This document shows positions 1-11,163 of a DNA stretch of 64,000 bases, piece after piece. Both the position numbers and the translations under genes were made by a program. Below the pieces are notes generated by a model. That model searched no databases and was not told the DNA's origin. It saw only the letters and a program-made list of their open reading frames with translations. Position 1 is the first letter of the stretch, and every line of letters begins with the position of its first letter. Source of the DNA: Montifringilla adamsi (lineage: Eukaryota; Chordata; Aves; Passeriformes; Passeridae). The stretch covers positions 7,057,784 through 7,121,783 of the forward strand of contig JAGGNK010006559.1 in NCBI GenBank assembly GCA_017590115.1. The letters are read 5' to 3'.

Positions 1-3000
1 ATAAATGAGCATTTGCTCTATGTAATTAAATCATTCTTTATTGCTCAGATAAAATTATGCTTTTCAAAAAGAATTAAAGTATCAGTATATGAATGTATCA
101 CCATAGCTGGTGGCCTAGGGCCATGTGCAGATGGCTTTTTAATATCTCAAATATTAGAGTCTGAAAGACTCCACAACCTCCCTGGCAACCTGCACCAGCG
201 CTCAGGCACCCTCACATTAAAAAAAGTATTCACTGAGGTTCACAGGGAAACTCCTGTGCTTCTCCGTGTGTCCATTGCCTCCGGTCCTTCAGATGAAGGT
301 CTTGCTCTGCTACAAATGCATTGTTTCTCCTGCCAAAGTTTATCACTCGTTTTATCTCCTATTTAATTTGTATAACAAAAATAGATATTCTAATATACTT
401 GTACTACCTGGCAGCATCATCAGACTGTTATCAACACACAGAGCAAACTATCACTTCACTGGATGACATGTAAAATCTCCTCATGGAGAGGTCATCAAGG
501 TTTTGTTTGATCCACAAGCCTGTACTACCCTACATCACAATGGCATTTAATTTTTATTAAGTAATGAATAGTATTTCAAATGAAAGTATCTCTCTTCAAG
601 CAGTTAGCAAGATTATGCCTCTTTCTTCCCTAATTTTAAGGCAAAAATGCCTACTGTAAGTTTTGCGTTCTTCCATATAAACTTTCATGCAAAGAGGTGC
701 TGTGAATTCGGTAAAGAAGTGGGCCCTAGCATTTATTTTTGTCATTTCCAGCAAACCCTCATGGCAGGCAGCACTTTTAAGGCAACTTTTTATTTGAGGT
801 ACAAGTTTAGCTGGCATCAAGGCTGCAGAATGCCATGAAAAAGGCAAAGAAAATAATACAACCAGCAAAGGGCAAAGTCAGAGGGTTCTAGATGAACTTC
901 TAGCTGAAGAGATCCACTCCCATGAATCCCTTGGTGCCAACAGAACCACACTGAAGGAAGAGTCTTGGGGTTCTTGAGATTAGATGGGAGGCTACATGCA
1001 ACGTGAGAGAGGAGGGGCCCGGCTGTGCAAGCACCCTGGCACCGTAGCACTGAAACAAACACTGCTGATCTGCCAACTGCAAAGTTTTTCCAGTTGCTAA
1101 ACTGATTTAAACAAGTTTGGTATGTGTTAGTGCTTGTTCACACCACTACATGAGGAGAATTTGAATGTTTATAATGTCGTGCTTGGCTAAAGGCATCTTC
1201 TCATTGCCTGATTGCCAATAACCTCAGCACTTCTACAGCACCTTGAGTCAAGAAACCCCCACTGTAATCGAGGGCAGATGGACTAAGTCCCATACAAATG
1301 TGAGGAAAAAAAGAGGGAGACATCTCTCTCTTTAAATGTCCAATAATATGTACCTCAAAGAAGAGTGGCAGTAGAAGGAAAAACAGCTTCGGGCTAAGAA
1401 AGCATAAAAACTTAAAGCCTGACAGACAATTACATCGTGAACTATGTACAGTGACTTTGATGGGCAACAAGTATGGGTAGATAAAAAAAGAACATACTGA
1501 AAATATCTCCCTTTTCATCACTTATTTAAGAAAAAATGCAATGTAACATGAAGGAAACAGTTGGGCAATTATTAAGCAGACCCAAAAGGAACAATGAGAA
1601 TGCATAATTTTTTTCAAAAAGTGTGGTTGAATGGGAGCAAATTAAGGGAAAAGTCAGTCTTCCTTCAGATGAGAAAAATTAGGTCAGATAAAATTCCAGA
1701 AAATGTACTTGAGGAGGCTTATGAGCTGCCAGAAGGATTGGCATTAGCTTAATGATTAATTGGAAATCAAATTCTTCAAAGTTTTACTTAAAAGTACTCG
1801 AAATTAAACGAACTTACAGATCTTGGGACTCATTTTCCTTACAAGTACAATTGTAGAGGGGCTGATATCATACACACAACTATCAAAACAATTTCTGTCC
1901 TACCTATTTAGTTGATGAAAGAGAACAGTTAAAGGAACTTAGAATGATAATGAAAGTGATCACAAAAATGAATGGAACATATGTTAAAATGTGGAGTACT
2001 ACAAACTACACGGTAAAGACAACAATATCAAAATTAAGCAGTAATTCTGACATGTTTTGATGCATCATAACCAAAATATGTTTGCAACATCTAAAATAAG
2101 AACACAATCATGTTTAAAGCACAAAAGCAGGGACTGAGAGATGTCCTTATTTGTTTGGGGTATTTTTTGTTTGGTTTTTTGGGTTGGGTTGGGTTTTTTG
2201 TGAAGTGAATTTTACTACCAGAATTTAAGAAAGAAATATCATATGTGAATGAATACTACATTCACACAGAACTACAAAGAACAGGAACCCATCAATCCAA
2301 AGCAGTCTTCGAATGTATTTCAATATTGCATTTTGGGATATCACATATTGATTTTTAACAAAACAAGTTGAATATGTAACTGATTTTTCAACAAAAAGTT
2401 AGAGGGTGAACCATTTTGAAAATGACGAATTGAAGTTTTCAGCAAGAAATGTTTTTCAAAATTCTCTCATACCAATTGTAATTGAATTAATCAATTTTTA
2501 TGAATATTAATAGAAAACACTGGGGAACCTTTTTTTTTATCTATCATCTACCTTTCCTGTGGCACCTAAACCACTAGTATACTTCTTGTCTTGATTAATG
2601 ACATACTCACAATGGAAACCCATTATTAAGCCTTGGGTGCACTCCACTGGATGCCTGAGACATATCTGGTCCCTCATTAATGAGTCAATGTGTGTTAAAT
2701 AGTATGAGATGTTGAACCATTTCATTTCAGTAGCAGTAGACAACTTTTCCAAAGAAAAAAAAAAAAGGTATCAGGAAATCAACAAGAAATTTATAATCTT
2801 CACAGAATTTTATGCCAGGGTAAAAAAGTGAAAACACCAGTCTTTAGAATCAGGCAAGGTTAGAAATAACACTAAAAGTCCTGAGGCCTGAAATGGCCCT
2901 ATACGCCATTTCTCAAGTAAATAGCAAATGAAACATTTATAGTTTGCAGAAATGTGCAAAACAACTGTCCTGAGCCTTGCTGGAATGGAGTTAAATTTCT

Positions 3001-4185
3001 TCATAGTCACTAATATGATGCTTCATTTTGAATTTGTGATCAAAGCCACTGTTTTGGCTTTTTCTGAACAGTGTCAAGGTTTTCTCTGTTTCACACACCA
3101 CCACACCTGCAAATAGGCAGGGATGCCCAAGAGGCTGGGAGGGGACACAGCCAGGACAGCTGACCCCAAATGATGACATCATGCTCAGCAATAAAATAGA
3201 GAGGAGTGGAATTTTGGTAGGTGAGCCATACTTCTTTGGGGAACTGACTGGGTAACAGTCTAAACACAGGAGCTGATGCATGATTACATTTGTATCACCT
3301 ATGTAATTACATTTCTCTTTTCTTCCTCTTCTTCTTTACTTATGTAACAATTTTTATCCTGACCCATGAGTTTTCCTGCTTTTGTCCTTCCTTTCCTCTT
3401 CCCTCACCCTCCTGCAGGGGTGGGAGGAGTGAGAAAGTGGCTGTGTGGTGCTTAGCTGCCTGTCAGGATTAACCTACAACAACAGTATAGTTTTGTAATG
3501 GAGACAGTCTTTTTAAACAGTCGTTTTGTAGCATGAGTAAACCTGGTTTGCTGCCAGAATGATTTGACATTTAAAAGAGTTTATACCAAAATGTGCCCAT
3601 GTGCCATGTCTCGGATGACAAGACCTGGCTGACTGCCCATTCACATCTGTTCCCAATATGTACCCCCAGAAAGTAATGAAAATCCTATAACCACAGCCTC
3701 AATATTTATTCATTTTTCGCAGCAAACAACAAGCTTTTTCATTAACTGAGCAGTGACCTTAGATCAAATGTGTTCAGATCTAATGAGTTCCTGCCGAACA
3801 GGAACAAGCATAACTCTTGACAGATGAATTCATATAAGGATTTGTAAACCTTAGTAAAGAAGATGGAGGTAAAAAGAACAGATAAAAGGAAAAGAAAATA
3901 TAAACAAGTATTAAGGCAGTTTGCATTTTGGCTTTCACCTCCAGCTGCATATTTAGTTTCAGAGGGACTAGAAAGCATAAAACAAAGTGTCCAGACATAA
4001 TGAGTTCTAAGTTATGAAAGTAGATGAATTAAAAAAAAGTAGAAAGTAATCATAGCCATCTCCACCTCTAGGATAGGAGATTCCTCAAGACAGGATAAAA
4101 AAACAAGGATGAAATTTGGACCTAAGTTAGACCTGCTCTGAATTAAGTTTTTTCTACATGCTGAGCATCAACATCTTCAATCTAT
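1..4185. other. AT-rich non-coding stretch, no gene seen
   Basis: No gene is visible. The longest open frames are 117 codons (plus, 13-366) and 106 codons (minus, 1201-1521). Neither has a recognisable domain or convincing splice context, and both lie within the length expected by chance. Apart from a T/G-rich low-complexity tract near 2149-2201 and a 12-base A tract at 2755-2766, I see no repeat that I can name. Confidence 0.7.
2149..2201. repeat. T/G-rich low-complexity tract
   Basis: The stretch consists of T runs broken by G triplets, including two GGGTT units in a row. It resembles the T/G low-complexity tracts common in bird introns. Two units are far too few for a telomere-like array. 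Confidence 0.6.
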
Positions 4186-4609
4186 ATTGTATTTGCAGGA
4201 TGCCCCAACGAAGGAAGGAATGATGAGGAGGACTCCACTGATATCAGAAGGCTAATTAATTACTTTATTATACTATATCATTCTGCATTATATTACACTA
4301 TATTACATTACATCTAAACTGAATCTGCCAAGCACCCAACACTGCACACACCTGCACTCATCTCGTGACTGTCAGCCGACAGTCCCAACACACACACACA
4401 CGCTTGGCCCTGATAGGCCAAGGGAACAAAACATCCTCACTTTGGGCAAACAATCTCCATATTGCATTCTACTTTGGCACAACACGGGCACAGCAAGTGA
4501 GATAAGAATTATTTTCCTTTCTCTGAGGTTCAGAGAATGTGAAAGCCAGGAATATTCTTGGGAAGAATTGTGCCTTGCTTTTCTCTGTGAAGAGAAATGT
4601 GGCTACACA
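4186..4609 (-). mobile_element. Solo LTR of an endogenous retrovirus (passerine ERV family), minus orientation
   Basis: I recognise this as an LTR family common in songbird genomes; the recognition is from memory and the family name is not certain. On the minus strand the element begins TGTGTAGCC at 4609 and runs to about 4186. A minus-strand AATAAA lies at 4264-4269, about 75 bases before the 3' end, as expected for the R-U5 part of an LTR. The exact 5-bp direct repeat TCTAT flanks it at 4181-4185 and 4610-4614 and fits a target-site duplication. If strict TG...CA ends are required, the element would be 4188-4609. Two small hairpins lie inside it, at 4367-4384 and 4403-4422. No gag, pol or env remnant adjoins either side, so it is a solo LTR left by recombination. 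The LTR could in principle act as a promoter or poly(A) site for minus-strand transcripts. Confidence 0.75.
4388..4401. repeat. (AC)7 microsatellite inside the LTR
   Basis: Seven uninterrupted AC units lie inside the solo LTR, between its two hairpins. They probably expanded after insertion. Confidence 0.8.
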
Positions 4610-5535
4610 TCTATGTTCTTTCCAAAAGGACTGACTCTTGCAAGTGATGAGTACTTCCCACTTCACTTTAAATCTGTTACTTATTCATGCATTTAGATGT
4701 CTAATTTTAGACATGTGTGGTTAGCAAATATCAGCCTTGGACCATATTAAAAATAGCATCAGGATTTCTTTGTTCTGCTTTGAATTTTCAATAGAAACAA
4801 AAGAATGCTTTTCAATTTTTAAGCCTCAGACTTTTAAAAACATTCTTTTCTGTCCTGAGGTATATGGAAGTCAAGGGTGCTTGTTCGCAGCGCATTGCTC
4901 ATCTTCTCCATTTTCCCTCTCCCACTCATCACTCCACTTGAAGACACACTCCCAGTTCTTACTCTGTTCTCTGGAGAACTGAGGTGTGATAGTTCACCAT
5001 CCTGCATTGCTACAGAGTAGCAACAGATTCAATTTAATTACAGAACTGTAAGTAGTACCAGCCCAAATCTTTCGTCCACACACAAGGTGTGTTTTTTACA
5101 AACATGTATCTCCTCTAACAAAGCAAAACATATATTTTAGAACAAATAAAAGCAAATTTCTAAGTAAACGAAAAAGCCCATAGAAAAGGACACACCACAA
5201 GTGACAGGTGTGAGTCACCTCTCTTAATGCACTGGGAACATGTCCTGCTCTTAATTAATGAGAGCAGTATTAGATCCTACAGGTTCTCACCTTCACCTCT
5301 CTCTTAGGAAGCTGCAAGTGGTTGCTCTGGGATGTAGAAATTACACAGAATTTTTGTTATACTCGACCTAGTTGATTAACAGCAATATCACACAAAAAAA
5401 TCAGGGTTACAAAGACACATGATTTCACCAGGAGATCTAGAGACTTTCTGTTAAGCAAAAGCCCAAAAACTTTCAAAGTCCTGAAGAAAGGGGTTCAGTT
5501 GGTTTAAGATCACATCTGTCCTAAAGCAAGAGTTC

Positions 5536-5565
5536 ACTGATACAACTGATACAACTGATACAACT
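5536..5565. repeat. Short tandem repeat, 9-bp unit, 3.3 copies
   Basis: The unit ACTGATACA is repeated three times exactly and followed by ACT. It is a small minisatellite with no obvious function. Confidence 0.9.
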
Positions 5566-5839
5566 CTCTACTAGCACAGTGCAAAACTACTCCTACCAAA
5601 CAGAAGAGAAAAAAGAAGGAAACCAAAAGCATCAACAAACCCCTACCTGGTATCCCAAAAGCACCAAAACTGTGAGAAGTTCAGCACCTGTTCTTTAAAA
5701 TTTTATAAATTTTTATTGAGCAGTTCATAGTCCCCATATTTTCATGTAATATTTATACAGACATAGAGATACAAAGATACAGATGTTTGATAATAAAGTA
5801 CTCAGTTATGAGTAGTGTTTAATCTTACATATTCTAAAT

Positions 5840-5874
5840 CCAGGACTAAGCAAGATACTTCTGCTTAGTCCTGG
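5840..5874. other. Perfect 13-bp inverted repeat with 9-base loop
   Basis: The left arm CCAGGACTAAGCA (5840-5852) is the exact reverse complement of the right arm TGCTTAGTCCTGG (5862-5874), with a 9-base loop between them. The stem is mixed in composition, so it is not an AT-rich accident. The whole is too short for a typical pre-miRNA. No repeat family or gene adjoins it, and its function is unknown. Confidence 0.9.
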
Positions 5875-6883
5875 CATGTTCTGCTTTTTAACCTATAAAA
5901 TAAGAAATTCTTCTGAGAATTCTCTTTGTTTCAATGCTAATTTATGGGGGGTTTTATTTGGGAATTATTGGAAAACAGTCTCTAAGTCATCTTTTGTTTT
6001 GTTCTATCGGTTGCCCAGGTCCCCTAAATAGTCAAGAAAATGCTTCAATTTTCCCTCACGTGTCTTTAATAAAAAGAGTTTTGTTTTGAAGAATACTACT
6101 TGTCTTGGTGTATCAAGTGTTTTTCTCTGACATGGATATATTTGCATTCTGAGTAAAAACTTTCATTGTCTCTAGCTTTCAACTTTGGATTTTTCTATAA
6201 TAATCAACATCATGCCTACTTTAAAGGATACACATTTTGCTATTTGCAATTTCAGGAATATTTTCTAAGCCTCATGTCTAAGTTCCAACAGTTGCATACT
6301 AGAAAAATCAGGCAGAGCCATGGAACAAGGTGTGCATTGTGGATTGTACTGAAGCATTACCTATGATCATGGCTCATCTGGCTGCTGGGTTAACAGGTCA
6401 CTGGCATGGAGCCACCAAATTTCAGAGAACAGCCTCTCATGGTATTTTGATATTTCCAATTCTGGATTTGTCCCAACAGGGAAGTGTGGAGCATATGAAA
6501 ACTGGGAGTGGAGCTGGGAAGCTAACTAAACTATTTCAAACCTCAAATGTTTAGGTTAGATGCTTATGTGGTCTTAACCGACCCACCCATCCCTAAATAT
6601 TACAGCATCAGGAATGATTATTTAAAAATATGGGAATGATACAACAGTGCCAGCCACTGTTAAGTACATTTCACATTTCTTGCAATCAGTTCTGCACCAA
6701 TGAGCACACTATGTGAGTACTTTGGACATAGTTATAGGAATAGGATTTTGTCTTTTCCTAACTCTTTCTAAGCTTAGCATTGCAGATTGCCTGGATATGC
6801 TATCCATTTGCTGTCCTTGCTCCAAAGCTGCTGGAGGAGCAAGCTAAATAGGATCTGCTAAATAGTCAGGTATAGTTGGGGGG

Positions 6884-6898
6884 AAAAACAAACAAATG

Positions 6899-6932
<34 letters not shown>

Positions 6933-6973
6933 CAAAAACAAAAAAAAAAAACCCAAAAAAACCAAAAAAACCC
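6884..6973. repeat. A-rich (CAAA)n low-complexity tract
   Basis: About 90 bases of A runs broken by single C or CCC. This is a degenerate A-rich simple repeat, probably polymorphic in length. Confidence 0.85.
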
Positions 6974-7177
6974 ACTCAGCCCTATATTCCTGCAGACAAC
7001 ATGGTATTATCCCATCATGTGCGGTTCAGCCCTCACTTCAGATAAAGGAAACAAGCAGTTCTGTGCAAGATCCTGAATTTGGATGTATGAGATTCATGGC
7101 TATAAAAAGACAGTAATCATTTCTCTACAGAGGGGAAGGGGAGATCTTGCAGTACTTGAAAGGGTCCTTATCACTGT

Positions 7178-7368
7178 AAAGCACATTTACTGTAGGGCCA
7201 TAACTATATCCTTTAGTTTCAGGGGGGTTTTAATCTCAATGCTGAACATTACAACAGCACTGAAAGACAAAGCACATTTACTGTAGAGCTTCTAGGGCCA
7301 TAACCATATCCTTTAGTTTCAGGGGGGTTTTAATCTCAATGCTGAACATTACAACAGCACTGAAAGAC
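7178..7368. repeat. Two-copy tandem duplication (91 and 100 bp)
   Basis: Copy 1 (7178-7268) and copy 2 (7269-7368) adjoin directly. They differ, by eye, at one C/T position and by a 9-base insertion in copy 2 (around 7291-7301). The near identity means a recent duplication or recent gene conversion. It lies in otherwise unique AT-rich DNA just before a GC-rich block. The same short open frame begins in each copy, but no protein is recognisable. Confidence 0.9.
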
Positions 7369-7469
7369 TCAAGGGTCTGTCAGCTGAAACAGAAAAAACT
7401 GTGGTTTTCTTTCATTTTACTTACAGTTCACAGTGATGGCCTCTTCGTTCACCAGTTTATTGTCCTTTT

Positions 7470-7790
7470 TTGTGCTGGGTACAGGTGCCCAGGCGCCGGG
7501 GCTGCGGGGGCAGCCGCTGTGAGGGGAGCCAGGGCTGCCCCACAGCCCTTCCAGCCGGCTCCAATGGACGCTCTGCAGGACACGGCTGAGCCCAACAGCC
7601 CAGATGGAGACGGCTGGAAAACACAGCTAAACACGGGGCAAAACATTGCCTGGGAGAGATGAATGGGGAGGGGGAGGAAGGTGCTAGAAACAGACACCAA
7701 AGGCGGAGGAGGGGGAGGAGCCGCTCCCGGCACCTGAGCAGAGACTCCTCTGCAGCCAGGAGGGACCAAGCTCCCCGTTTTGCGTTTATC
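7470..7790. mobile_element. GC-rich block, probable passerine retroelement fragment
   Basis: An abrupt GC-rich block with scattered CpGs sits in AT-rich flanks. Its wording (GGGGCAGCCGCTGTGAGGGG near 7506, then purine-rich GGGGAGGGGGAGGAAGG near 7665) resembles a repeated block I remember from songbird genomes, probably ERV-related, but I cannot name the family. A small CpG island of a unique gene is the alternative. Open frames on both strands here are 106-107 codons and low-complexity (proline- and alanine-rich), as expected from base composition, and I do not call them genes. Confidence 0.35.
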
Positions 7791-10700
7791 TCGCTCCTCC
7801 GTTTAGTGCTCTCTCTTCACAGTTCTCTGAAAAGGCCCGTGGGTGCTTTACACACCTTTCATGTGCACACCTGATGGCGCAATTAGAAAATGAGAAAGGA
7901 GGAAAAGAGCTGAAAAACCTCCTGTGTCAGCTGTGGGTGACGGCTGTGGGTGAGGGACGCCCTGAAGGACACCAAGTGCAGAGCACAGCTACCATGGCTG
8001 CCGCTGCCAGTGGGCCTGCACAGCCCTACGCCCTACGCCCTAAAAGGGCCCAGAAGGGTTTAAATATATAATTCCTTTTGCTCTGTTTTACCACGGACAT
8101 TTTAAACTGCATTAAGAGGCTTATACTAATGTTTAGAATCATTATGCTATCAGACTCTCCGTTTGACTGGCCACTGAGGGCAGACCTGAAAGCATTCAAT
8201 AATGTTTCAATACTTAAGTGCATGATGATGGTGTAGAACAAACAAACATATGTTTTATCAATAGAGCATAAAGTATGGCCTTGAACTATGCAAAACAAAT
8301 CTGGAATGACAAAGGTCAGGCTAATCTTACCAGCCCAGCAGCCTGCTATGTAAGATTCCTTAATGTCTTTGGTCTCATCTCTGACACTCTGCAAAAGTGA
8401 TGTAAAATCCTTCACTATGCAATATTGAAAAATCTGGGAGGGGAGTGATAACAATGTGTGTGAGCTCCTTGGAGGGCTGTAACTCAGCATGCAGCTTGGA
8501 GAGGGAGTTTGAGCTGGGTTTGCCTTCTTCAGTCTCAGCACCTTGAACATTTACTGTATCGTATCATAACTGATCCTAAAGCGTAATTCTGCAGGACTAT
8601 TATTTTAGAAAAGATAACTCAAGAAACATTTGAATGAATTTAGAAGAAAATGACCCACCTAAGTATAATGAACACACGAAGCATTACAAGTTTTCTGCCT
8701 AGGACAGTCTGCCCTTTCAACTTTTAAGTAAACCTAGGGAAAAAGAGAGAAACAGACTATTCAGATTAGATGGCAGGTGTTTTCAGACACACTGACAGAT
8801 GTCAAATAAAGGTTTAGTGGGAATGACACTGGCATTCACCAAAGAAAAGCATGGATCCGACACAGTGAGAGAGCTAGTGACTTGTATTTCATGCTTTTCT
8901 TTAAATCCTCCTTCTACAAATCACTCTTCTTCCATTAAAATTAGAGACCACTTTGACCAGACAGCTTTTCACACCACCAGTTACTTATGGAAATTGAAGG
9001 AAGCTCCTGGTAAAAGACAACAATTACTAGTATAAGGAAGGTGTAAAGGTAACTGAGGAGCAGAGTTTTTGTGTTTCTTGATTCCCCATGCACTTAAAAA
9101 GGCAAATTTGCTGCAGTGGCTTGGTTTACAAGTGTAGATTGAATGCAGGAACTACTTGACTAAGAAAATTGATTATTAAGTATTTGCAGAAACATTTAGA
9201 AGTCAACATGTTCTGTTTTGAAACCTTTTTTATAAACTGTTGTGTTTCTGTTGTTTAACCTAGGAAGTACCAGAATTTCTTTTGAACATATTCTATATTC
9301 CCAAGGAAAATTTTTATGAGGTAACACCTTAAAAAAAGACAATGTTTGATTTATTTAATTTTCCCTATAAGACATGAAATAAAGTCTTATTCAGGTATCA
9401 AAACCAGAAAGTATTAACAAAAATTAATGTCACCTTACCCACAAGAATTTCAAGAGGGGAAATTGATGGGGACTAGAGAGGAGGGAAGATACCTAACCTG
9501 ACAGCCATGGTGTAAAAGCAACACCAGTTCCAAAGCAACAGTTTTGATGCAGCTCTATGGGTGATTGGCCTTTGTGGAAGTTTTTGACGGTATAGGAATA
9601 CGAATGCTATGCTGCACAATTTAAACCTCAGTAAATAACAGCAAGAACCTTCAGCTATTTATCAAAGCTCTTTGATCTGTAAACCACACAAATTACAAAA
9701 ATTTGTAAAACAAATTTTACTATAAATTTTATATTCTATTCTTGAGCCTTCTCCAAAAAAAAATAATGATACTAGAAATTCATATGTAAGTAGGAGTTCA
9801 AGTATATTGAAAAAGAAACATAGACAGAATAATTAGCTACGAAAATATACTTTAAATGTTATCTCTCCACAGTAACCCTTATGACTACAAATAAACAAAT
9901 AATCTCTAATTGTCTACATGGAATTTGTTGTGTCATCCACAATCAGGAATGATTAAACATGCTCCATTCTTTCTTCATTGTTTATTCTGCATTAGATATT
10001 TTATTGATGCAGCATGTCTTACCTGAAAGGCTACCCTGCTGTGTAGCCTTGACTTTAACATTGTAGAAAACTAGCTATCTCTAGAATTATGTTTCCTTGA
10101 GCACAGACAAAATTTCTTGATTTCTGGTTTAACACACATTTTCTTCCTAATTTATGTACAGGTGAAACTGAGTGACTGGTGAGTAAAGAGAAGATAAATC
10201 CTCCCAACTACAATTCTAAAAAAAGATTTTGCTTACAGCAGATATCCATAGTGCAACTATTGACTTCTGTGTGTGCCATTTGATTCAATAGGAAATAATG
10301 TGAGTATACAAAATAGAGTTGTATGTCAGAAATAGTACATCGTTTTTCGGTAGCAATCAAGAATAATGCCTACACATACTGTGCAGGGAATAATGAGGGA
10401 GCTCACTTAATCACATGAAATTGTAGCAGAAGGAACCATTATCTTTGTTGTCCAAAACCGACAGGTTTTAAGAAAAATTTTTAATGATGAGGCTTGGTCT
10501 TATTCCAAAAACAAAAGGGCGTGGACACAAAAAGCTTGAGACAAAGGACTTTAACAAAGATTGCATAAAACTATTTGCATGTGTGCATCACTAAATTTTC
10601 CCAGCAGAGGGATAAGCAAAGTCTCTTTGGTCCTTCTGATATACTAGTCCATCACAGGAGAAACTAGGAATGCAAAGCAATGAGAAGAAATACGAGATGC

Positions 10701-10819
10701 ACTTTGAAAAAGTATCCAGTGTACTAAGAAGAAAATATTAAGGACTAAATGTATTATTGACAAACAAAACCCTTTAAACTGTCCTAATCTCTGTATGTGG
10801 ATGTTGATCTTTCCTGTAG
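7791..10819. other. Non-coding stretch with the longest chance open frame
   Basis: The first few hundred bases keep some CpGs, including a doubled CCCTACG unit near 8028-8041. A minus-strand open frame of 174 codons spans 8026-8550. It has no recognisable domain and I see no convincing splice boundaries. Its one hydrophobic stretch is not a clear signal peptide. Beyond 8600 nothing stands out except a small 8-bp stem hairpin near 10027-10050. Confidence 0.6.
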
Positions 10820-11163
10820 GGATTATACCCATTTTACTGCTTCATGTAACATTGTTTTGGTACAGAATCTTTGTGGATCTGAAATATCCTTACCTAAGAC
10901 TGAAATTAATGCATGATAGATGTCATCTTTCTCTTAGGAAACAACGGGATGAAGGAAATAACAGTGGACATTTCAGAGGCATGGTTATTCCAGAAAGCAG
11001 ATGTATGAGCAGTGGAACAGAGTTAATTCTTTATGTCTTTAAAAGCTCAGCTAAGAAAAACCAAACAGCTTCACAAATGCTCGACTGTGCCTCTGCTAAA
11101 CCACAAGCAGTTGCCAGTAGAAAGTATATGCCTGAGAAAAAAACATTTAAAGCTTTATGGAAG
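10820..11163 (+). other. Candidate coding exon (unidentified), bounded by splice-like signals
   Basis: An open frame of 153 codons (10795-11256) contains a segment bounded by a splice-acceptor-like TTTCCTGTAG ending at 10819 and a donor-like AAG|GTAAGC at 11163/11164. Read as an exon it would be 344 bp, intron phase 1 on the left and phase 0 on the right, encoding about 114 residues. The first 20 or so residues are strongly hydrophobic (GIIPILLLHVTLFWYRIF), like a membrane segment, followed by a basic polar region. I do not recognise the protein; resemblance to the juxtamembrane part of cytokine receptors is too loose to use. A frame this long is expected about once by chance in this much AT-rich DNA. 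No neighbouring exon is visible. Confidence 0.15.

Larger units (their letters stand above)
4610..6883. other. AT-rich non-coding stretch with one strong hairpin
   Basis: No gene is seen; open frames reach only 84 codons (plus, 4442-4696, partly inside the LTR). The stretch holds a 9-bp tandem repeat at 5536-5565 and the perfect inverted repeat at 5840-5874, both listed separately. The rest is unremarkable. Confidence 0.7.

Noticed and set aside
2181..2195. GGGTTGGGTTGGG, telomere-like
   Set aside because: It lacks the TTAGGG unit and has only two repeats; ordinary T/G low complexity.
7449..7769. Minus-strand frame of 106 codons, proline- and alanine-rich
   Set aside because: It lies in the GC-rich block, where stop codons are rare on both strands; there is no domain and it overlaps an equally long plus-strand frame.
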